Source: Prevotella sp. UBA3208 (GTDB taxonomy: Bacteria > Bacteroidota > Bacteroidia > Bacteroidales > Bacteroidaceae). From it: a DNA stretch of 29,368 nucleotides. Positions 25,058-29,368 of this stretch are shown here, in pieces. Position 1 is the first letter of the stretch. Each line of letters begins with the position of its first letter. Below the pieces are notes generated by a model. The model had not been told where the DNA came from and did not search any database. It saw only the letters and a program-made list of their open reading frames with translations. A program made the translations under genes and the position numbers. The stretch is from NCBI GenBank assembly GCA_002363695.1, contig DEWO01000121.1, forward strand, positions 1 to 29,368, given 5' to 3'.

Positions 25058-25065
25058 TGCGGCTG

Positions 25066-25096
25066 CAAAGGTACGAATAAGCGAGAACAATGCAAA
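25066..25096 (-). promoter_or_regulatory. Proximal promoter of the HAD-panB-MFS operon
   Basis: Minus strand: TTTG (25093-25096), 19 nt, TACCTTTG (25066-25073). The box is 8 nt from the ATG at 25057, so the mRNA would be nearly leaderless from that start, or have a leader of about 20 nt from the ATG at 25039. Confidence 0.75.
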
Positions 25097-25120
25097 ACAA
25101 AAAACAACTTTTTTTGTTTT
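25094..25120 (-). other. Perfect A/T hairpin between the two tandem promoters
   Basis: AAAACAAAAAA (25094-25104) is the exact reverse complement of 25110-25120 with a 5-nt loop. It lies in the leader of any transcript from the distal promoter and overlaps the proximal -33 box. Confidence 0.6.
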
Positions 25121-25154
25121 CATTGTCGAGCGTGAGTTCCTTCGAGCTTTAGCT

Positions 25155-25186
25155 CAAAGGTACGAATAAGCGAGAGAATATCCAAA
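25155..25186 (-). promoter_or_regulatory. Distal tandem promoter of the HAD-panB-MFS operon
   Basis: Minus strand: TTTG (25183-25186), 20 nt, TACCTTTG (25155-25162). It shares CGCTTATTCGTACCTTTG with the proximal copy 89 bp away and closely resembles the plus-strand element at 8355-8405. A GAGC-TTTA-GCTC hairpin (25144-25155) follows the start point. Confidence 0.65.
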
Positions 25187-25246
25187 TTTATTTGAGACTT
25201 TCCGAGCGCGAGCACCTTGACCAAAGGGCAAAAGTCAGAAAAAACA

Positions 25247-25282
25247 GGGAGGTGCCGCGACGCCGAGCGTCAGGCACCTCCC
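25247..25282 (-). terminator. Terminator of the gene at 25356-26228
   Basis: GGGAGGTGCC (25247-25256) pairs with GGCACCTCCC (25273-25282), and the stem continues after a small internal loop as GACGC-CGA-GCGTC. On the minus strand a T-rich run (TGTTTTTTCTG) follows, about 75-110 nt after the stop codon. It also insulates the operon promoters from the region to the right. Confidence 0.85.
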
Positions 25283-25355
25283 CTTTCTTAACATGCTTTT
25301 ATAAAACATTAATAAATAAACTGGCACGCTGTCACAGCGGGCGTTTCCTCTTATC

Positions 25356-26228
25356 TTACTCGTCCGAGTCCGAGCCACCGTCCGGGTCCGGCTGAGGGTC
25401 CGGTGTGGGGTCCGGAGTCGGGTCGGGATCAGGTGTGGGCTCCGGGTCCGGAGTCGGATCGGGGTCAGGCGTGGGCTCCGGGTCAGGAGTGGGCGTGGGC
25501 GTAGGCGTGCTGCCGCCGGTCTTGCCGCCGCTGATGTAGTAGAGTTTGGCGCGGTCCTCGATGCCGAAGAGGACGGTCACCAGAGCCGTCAGTCCGTCCG
25601 TGGGCTGCAGCACGGCGAGGGCATTCAGCACGTCGTAAGCCTTGCGGATGGCCTCGTCGGTGGCACGGCGGGCAGCGGCCAGTTCGCCCTTCACCTTCGC
25701 GCTCTCGTTGTCCACGCGCACGGTGACCAACTGGAGCACCTTCTGCGCCTGCTGCCGGGCCTTCTCCACCCACGGCGCGATGCCCAGTTCCTGCAGCGTG
25801 TACCCGGTGGCGTCCTGCCACTGCTGAGCCATGTTGATGACCTTGCGGGCCTCGGCCTCGAAGCCGTCGCTGGTCGAGAAGTTGAAGTCCTTCATCACCT
25901 GGCGGGCCTGCTGTGCCTTGCGGCGCAGGGGTTCGTCCTCGGGCAGGTTGAGCAGTCCGTTCAGTATGCCCAGCACTGTCGACATGTACTTGTCCTCCAG
26001 AGCGTCCTCGCGCTTCAGGTCGTCGCTGGCAAAATCCTTGCCACTGAAGCGGCGGTAGGCAGTGTCCTCGCCCTGCCGCGCAGTGTGTACGGCGGCAACG
26101 GCCTGCTGGAGCATTGCATTGTCGGTCGCGAAGCCTTGCAGACGCTCGTCGATCTGCTGTGTCACGCCGTCGTGGTTAGCGTTCGACAGGCGCGACAGAT
26201 AGTTGGTTGTAAGTGTTTTCTGTGCCAT
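25356..26228 (-). CDS. Cytoplasmic helical protein (DUF6261-like) with a Pro/Asp/Thr repeat tail
   Basis: 290 residues. Residues 1-235 are predicted mainly alpha-helical with no signal peptide or membrane span (LSRLSNANHDGVTQQIDERL at the start; ALAVLQPTDGLTALVTVLFG near 210-230). This resembles the DUF6261 family of Bacteroidales, but I am not certain. From about residue 238 the protein is a low-complexity tail of PTPDPDPTPDPE-type units (DNA 25375-25505), ending GGSDSDE. Such tails usually extend cell-surface proteins, so their presence on a protein without an export signal is odd. Function unknown. The ATG follows an A-rich stretch; no -7 box is seen, and the tandem array lies upstream. 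Confidence 0.75.
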   Translation of the reverse strand: MAQKTLTTNYLSRLSNANHDGVTQQIDERLQGFATDNAMLQQAVAAVHTARQGEDTAYRRFSGKDFASDDLKREDALEDKYMSTVLGILNGLLNLPEDEPLRRKAQQARQVMKDFNFSTSDGFEAEARKVINMAQQWQDATGYTLQELGIAPWVEKARQQAQKVLQLVTVRVDNESAKVKGELAAARRATDEAIRKAYDVLNALAVLQPTDGLTALVTVLFGIEDRAKLYYISGGKTGGSTPTPTPTPDPEPTPDPDPTPDPEPTPDPDPTPDPTPDPQPDPDGGSDSDE

Positions 26229-26268
26229 AATTTGATTTTTTTTAAAAGGTTAATACTAATATTTTGTC

Positions 26269-26530
26269 CTCTGAGGGTTCAGAGTCTTCCTTGTTGCCAC
26301 GCAGTAGCACCGCTGAAGGTTCAGAGGGTCTCTCGTTGCCACGCAGTAGCACCGCTGAGGGCTCAGAGTCTTCCCTGTTGCCGCGCAGTAGCACCGCTGA
26401 GGGCTCAGAGTCTTCCCTGTCGCCGCGCAGTAGCGCCGCTGAGGGTTCAGAGGGTCTCTCGTTGCCGCGCAGTAGCACCGCTGAGGGTTCAGAGGCACCT
26501 TCCTGTCCTCCTGGTAGCACCTCTCGCGGC
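26269..26530. repeat. Tandem array of 42-bp GC-rich units (about six copies)
   Basis: Units begin GCAGTAGCACCGCTGAGG at 26301, 26343, 26385, 26427 and 26469, exactly 42 bp apart. A partial unit precedes at 26269, and a diverged one starts near 26511. Two sub-types alternate in the second half (GGTCTCTCGTTGCC or GTCTTCCCTGTTGCC). Each contains an imperfect hairpin around CTGA-GGGT-TCAG. Because 42 is a multiple of three, several frames stay open on both strands. One minus frame (from a possible TTG at 26618, stop at 26256) would give Cys-rich repeats of the type LNPQRCYCAATRDP, but there is no ATG and no promoter, so I do not call a gene. This is most of the 424-bp gap 26229-26652; the rest holds a terminator. 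Confidence 0.9.
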
Positions 26531-26551
26531 TGAGAGGCTTTAGAGAGAAAG

Positions 26552-26595
26552 GGAGGGCGGCCGTCCGCGCCGTGGCTTTCAGGGTGCCGCCCTCC
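26552..26595 (-). terminator. Hairpin after the fimbrillin-lectin gene
   Basis: GGAGGGCGGC (26552-26561) pairs with GCCGCCCTCC (26586-26595). On the minus strand it is followed by CTTTCTCTCT, a weak T-rich tail. Another palindrome, GCCGCT-CA-AGCGGC (26610-26623), lies between it and the stop codon. Confidence 0.6.
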
Positions 26596-26652
26596 TTGTG
26601 GTATCTACTGCCGCTCAAGCGGCTAAGACAAATTGGTTAATGGCTCAATAGG

Positions 26653-28077
26653 TTAAAAAGCGAGGCAGGCGCGAACATGGTAGGTTGAGATGTTATAGTC
26701 GCTGCCCCAGCTGGTACTGCCTCCCATGAGGCGCACGCGCCAATAGTAGAGTCCACCGTTCTCCGACGACGACCAGTAGCCGCCTTGCTCCTTCAATTTA
26801 CTGCTGTCGCCTCCAGCTGCGGCTAATTCATTATTCAGGCCGGTATAATTATTAATGTTGCCGCCGTTGGCACCGAACATAGCGTTCCACTGAGCTTGGC
26901 TGGGCAACAGCCATGCGGCATTTGTAACGGCACTCTTGCCCTCGCAGGTGCTCTTGGCCGTGTTCCAGTTAGAGTCGCTCTCGTCAGCGAGTGCAATGGC
27001 CAGACCGTGCGTGTAGGTGGTGTGGTCCGTACCGCTGCCCACGTAGGCTATCATAGCCACGGCATTTCCGGTGGCCACAGCCTCTGCGGCGGCTTTCGTG
27101 GCATAGATTTTGCCGTCGGCACCGACTATCTTGCCCAAGTCCTCGGCAGTGACCTCAGCCAGCGCCTTGGCGGCAGCGCCCTGCTCCACGGCCTGTCCTC
27201 CTGTGAGTGTCTCGCCGGTGGTCCAGTCCTGTACGGTGACGCTTGCCACTTCAATTTTGTTCTTACCCACCATGAGGTTGAAGGTGTAGCTGTTGCCATC
27301 GCGCAGTTCGGGGATACCCGTCACTTCGAGGGTGTTGTATTCACCGTCGGTCAGGGTGATGAAGGTGGCATAATCGTCGCCATAGCCAGGCGCGACGAGG
27401 GCGGTGTAGGAGGTGCCTTGACCACCGTCGCCCTGCATGTAGGGAGTGACTTCGGTGCTGCTGCCCGTGCCGTTATCACCGTCGACGATATCGCTGTACT
27501 GGCTGTTGATGCGGACGTTGCTGACGGTCTTCTGGTCATCGAAGTACTGGTCGGTAAAGCCGGCAATGCGCACGATGACGCGGGCCGTCTTGCGCTCCAG
27601 GTCGATGTTGATGTCGTTGCTGTATTCGTTGTCGTACCCAAACTGGCGGGTCATGTAGTCGGCGAGGGCTATCTTAGCCTCGGTGCTCTGGTCGGCGGGC
27701 AGGGTGAAGGTGGTCATCGACGTGCCTGGGGTGGTAGGATAGTATGCCAGGAAGGTCATCTGGCTCTGCGTCCAGAGGAGGAACTTGCCTGTCTCGACCT
27801 CTGCCCAGGTCTGCTGGTCGGCATCCTGACACTGGAAGAGGACGGGGTCCTGACCTTCGGTGCTGACGCACACCCGGTCGCCCTGGTTGAAGTTCTTAGC
27901 CTCATTGGGATCGGTCGATGCGGGGTTGCTGCGGGTGGTCTGCAGCGAGCCTACGGTGACGTTGATGCCCACGGCGTTGGCGGGACGGGCGATGGTGGCC
28001 TCGTCGTCGCTCTGGCAGCTGGCGAGTGTGCCCATGAGGGCGAGGGCTGCCAAGGATAGATATTTTGTTGCTTTCAT
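26653..28077 (-). CDS. Fimbrillin-family surface lipoprotein with C-terminal lectin-like (DUF1566/C-type lectin fold) domain
   Basis: 474 residues. The lipoprotein signal ends LASC with lipid-modified Cys21, followed by QSDDE, which fits the Bacteroidota surface-export signal. Residues about 35-297 form a fimbrillin (Mfa-like) body ending at VQDWTTGETLTGGQA. About 175 further residues form a second domain: GKIYATKAAAEA, GLAIALADESDSNWNTAKS, WLLPSQAQWNAMFGA, then YWSSSENGGLYYW and a final VRACLAF. That ending is typical of C-type-lectin-fold variable proteins targeted by diversity-generating retroelements. No reverse transcriptase is present here. Probably a pilus tip adhesin or surface receptor. 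Start and neighbours: it follows the 28184 gene in the same direction, after a repeated leader element. Confidence 0.85.
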   Translation of the reverse strand: MKATKYLSLAALALMGTLASCQSDDEATIARPANAVGINVTVGSLQTTRSNPASTDPNEAKNFNQGDRVCVSTEGQDPVLFQCQDADQQTWAEVETGKFLLWTQSQMTFLAYYPTTPGTSMTTFTLPADQSTEAKIALADYMTRQFGYDNEYSNDINIDLERKTARVIVRIAGFTDQYFDDQKTVSNVRINSQYSDIVDGDNGTGSSTEVTPYMQGDGGQGTSYTALVAPGYGDDYATFITLTDGEYNTLEVTGIPELRDGNSYTFNLMVGKNKIEVASVTVQDWTTGETLTGGQAVEQGAAAKALAEVTAEDLGKIVGADGKIYATKAAAEAVATGNAVAMIAYVGSGTDHTTYTHGLAIALADESDSNWNTAKSTCEGKSAVTNAAWLLPSQAQWNAMFGANGGNINNYTGLNNELAAAGGDSSKLKEQGGYWSSSENGGLYYWRVRLMGGSTSWGSDYNISTYHVRACLAF

Positions 28078-28079
28078 AT

Positions 28080-28155
28080 TGTTAATTTACAATTTGACGA
28101 TTTACTATTTCTTGGACAAGCCAAGCGCGTGGCGAGTCCTATTTATTTCTCGATT
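28080..28155 (-). repeat. Conserved leader element, copy 1 (before the 28077 start)
   Basis: 76 bp, differing at only 3 positions from 29194-29269, which precedes the neighbouring gene at the same distance. On the coding strand it holds a hairpin GGAC-TC-GCCA/TGGC-TT-GTCC with loop CGCGCT (28114-28139), then an A/T-rich stretch to the ATG. No TAnnTTTG box is present, so it looks like a leader/intergenic RNA element rather than a promoter. Confidence 0.8.
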
Positions 28156-28183
28156 TAGTGATTGAGCTATTTTCACTCTTCAC

Positions 28184-29191
28184 TTAATCGGTGGCGAGGT
28201 TGCCGCCGTTGCCGTCGTTCCAATTGCGGGCGGTGAAGGCGCGGGAGGCAGGAACGGTCACGGTGTTGTAACCCACCTTGAGGGGCAGGGTGTACTGCTT
28301 GCCCTGCTCGAGGGTGATGGGTTGAGTGTTGGTCCACGAGAAGGAGCGGGTGCCCACCTTGAAGGAGACGGTCAGGCCGTTGGCGGCGATGGTCTGCGGA
28401 GGAACGATGCACTCGTAGGTGGCAAAGCTGTGCCCGCCAGCAGCCGTGGCATCGGTGCAGTCGCCCTTCATGGGCAGGACGTCAAGTTGATCACTATTTC
28501 TTACCTGGAGGTAACAGTATTTCTCGTTGACAATTTCCATTGGCTTGATGTCAAAAGCCCGTCCGATGTTGATGATTTTCACGTCGGAGATGTTGGTGGT
28601 GTTCTGGCCTGCAGTAAAGAACTCGTCCATCAGCTCCAGTTTCACGTCGAGCTTTGTCATGGCGTGGTAGAAGTCGATGGCAATTTTGCCGCCCACGAGG
28701 TCGGACTGTGGGTTGACGGTCTTGGTTACCATAGACAGCACGTCCTGGGCATTGAGCTTTGCCTGAGTGGACTGGTCTAGATCAACCCAGAGACCACCTA
28801 TCCAGCCACTTTCGAATCGATTCTGGCTGAGCATGTAACTGCCACCTATGCAGAGGGCAGTCACCTGGACGCTCTGCGTGCTGTTCTGCCAGAGCATCTT
28901 GGTCTCGGGTGCCCACTCCGTGCCGTTGTACTGCAAGTTGGAGAAATAGCTGTAGTTGGGGTTGTTGGGGTTGACCACCTTCACCTGGATCTTCATTCCC
29001 TGCTGGTTCAGGTCATTGGTGGTGATGCTGGCGCGCGTGGTAGCGGCGGTGGGGTCAACGAGGTTGGTGGTGAAGCGCATCACGCCGTCCTCGGGGAACT
29101 GCGATACGACGGCCTGCTGCTCGTCGTCGCTGGAGCATGCCGTCAGCGCCATGGCTGCTGCGGCTGCGAAGAAAATATTCTTGATGTTCAT
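28184..29191 (-). CDS. Fimbrillin-family (Mfa-like) surface lipoprotein
   Basis: 335 residues. The lipoprotein signal ends LTAC with Cys19, followed by SSDDEQQ, an acidic surface-export signal. The body matches fimbrillin proteins: a two-part beta fold with FYHAMTKLDVKLEL (about 170-183), the IVPPQTIAANGLTVSFKVG strand near 265, LEQGKQYTLPLKV, and a C-terminal FTARNWNDGNGGNLATD. It ends at the point where the neighbour at 26653 continues into its lectin-like domain, so it is a body-only paralogue. Likely a pilus stalk, anchor or accessory subunit; donor-strand polymerisation is known for the family but not shown here. Confidence 0.85.
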   Translation of the reverse strand: MNIKNIFFAAAAAMALTACSSDDEQQAVVSQFPEDGVMRFTTNLVDPTAATTRASITTNDLNQQGMKIQVKVVNPNNPNYSYFSNLQYNGTEWAPETKMLWQNSTQSVQVTALCIGGSYMLSQNRFESGWIGGLWVDLDQSTQAKLNAQDVLSMVTKTVNPQSDLVGGKIAIDFYHAMTKLDVKLELMDEFFTAGQNTTNISDVKIINIGRAFDIKPMEIVNEKYCYLQVRNSDQLDVLPMKGDCTDATAAGGHSFATYECIVPPQTIAANGLTVSFKVGTRSFSWTNTQPITLEQGKQYTLPLKVGYNTVTVPASRAFTARNWNDGNGGNLATD

Positions 29192-29193
29192 AA

Positions 29194-29269
29194 TGTTAAT
29201 TTACAATTTAACGATTTACCATTTCTTGGACAAGCCAAGCGCGTGGCGAGTCCTATTTATTTTTCGATT
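29194..29269 (-). repeat. Conserved leader element, copy 2 (before the 29191 start)
   Basis: Partner of 28080-28155 with 3 mismatches in 76 bp. The same hairpin spans 29228-29253, and all its stem bases are conserved. The distance to the ATG is the same (2 nt between element and ATG in each). Confidence 0.8.
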
Positions 29270-29309
29270 GGGCCATTTGGCTATTTGAAGAGCGGTAGCC
29301 ACTTCCTTT

Positions 29310-29368
29310 TTACATGGCCTGGCCGCCGCTGATGGTGGTGCCTTCGGTCCAGTCGTTGATGCTCACCT
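29310..29368 (-). CDS. C-terminal end of a third fimbrillin-like protein (partial)
   Basis: Only the last 18 codons plus stop lie in the window. They read VSINDWTEGTTISGGQAM, then TAA. The DWT-x-G-x4-GGQA ending matches the VQDWTTGETLTGGQA motif inside the 26653 protein, which supports a third paralogue ending at the fimbrillin body. It is in the same direction, 118 nt before the next gene. Confidence 0.7.
   Translation of the reverse strand, partial: VSINDWTEGTTISGGQAM

Noticed and set aside
26269..26530. CRISPR array
   Set aside because: The units are contiguous 42-bp repeats without unique spacers, and no cas genes are in the window.
26242..26618. Protein-coding gene in the 42-bp array (Cys-rich or SEPSAVLLRG repeats)
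   Set aside because: Several frames on both strands are open only because the period is a multiple of three. Starts would be GTG or TTG, and no promoter or terminator fits.
26896..28059. 387-codon plus-strand frame opposite the fimbrillin-lectin gene
   Set aside because: Gly/Val-rich shadow of the real minus-strand gene, which has a lipobox and domain matches.
26653..29368. A DGR reverse transcriptase or template repeat in the window
   Set aside because: I looked for a YxDD-bearing frame and for a second copy of the 26653-26775 sequence and found neither.

Overview
The window looks like a chromosomal segment from an anaerobic Bacteroidota, most likely Prevotellaceae. The evidence is: Bacteroidota-type promoters (-33 TTTG, 19-20 nt spacer, -7 TAnnTTTG) before most transcription units; a short primary-type sigma factor without region 1.1; a serine palmitoyltransferase of the sphingolipid-making Bacteroidales; an rseC-rnfBCDGEA operon; and fimbrillin-type lipoproteins with an SDDE surface-export signal. 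The genus is an inference from gene content and style, not from a marker gene.

Layout. 1-2300: a partial serine palmitoyltransferase gene (-) diverges from a diacylglycerol/sphingoid-type lipid kinase (+), which is followed by a 48-residue Cys-rich membrane peptide. 2282-2520: tRNA-Cys(GCA) with its own promoter, an unusual structured leader and a bidirectional terminator. 2538-8202 (-): rseC and the six-subunit Rnf ferredoxin:NAD+ oxidoreductase, the ion-pumping respiratory complex. 8300-16438: an unrecognised acidic protein, a GH73/LysM peptidoglycan hydrolase, cytidine deaminase, a TetR regulator, malic enzyme fused to a phosphotransacetylase-like domain, an RpoD-type sigma factor and a DUF5686-type outer-membrane protein. 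16432-22406 (+): addA and addB homologues, the helicase-nuclease of recombinational repair, translationally coupled. 22443-25057 (-): an overlapping operon of HAD phosphatase, panB and an MFS transporter. 25356-29368 (-): an accessory surface region with a protein bearing a long Pro/Asp/Thr tail, a six-copy 42-bp tandem array, and three fimbrillin-like genes in a row, one carrying a C-terminal lectin-like domain whose end resembles a diversity-generating retroelement target.

Base composition is not uniform. By hand count, 8641-8700 has 24/60 G+C and 24541-24600 has 42/60. The GC-rich stretch begins inside addB and runs through the HAD/panB/MFS operon.

The most interesting points are: the DGR-like variable tail without a visible reverse transcriptase; the duplicated promoter element present in tandem at two unrelated loci; an intergenic-type repeat with hairpin embedded in frame in the addB nuclease domain; interlocked symmetrical divergent promoters before cdd; a tRNA acceptor-stem mimic in the tRNA-Cys leader; and the 42-bp array.
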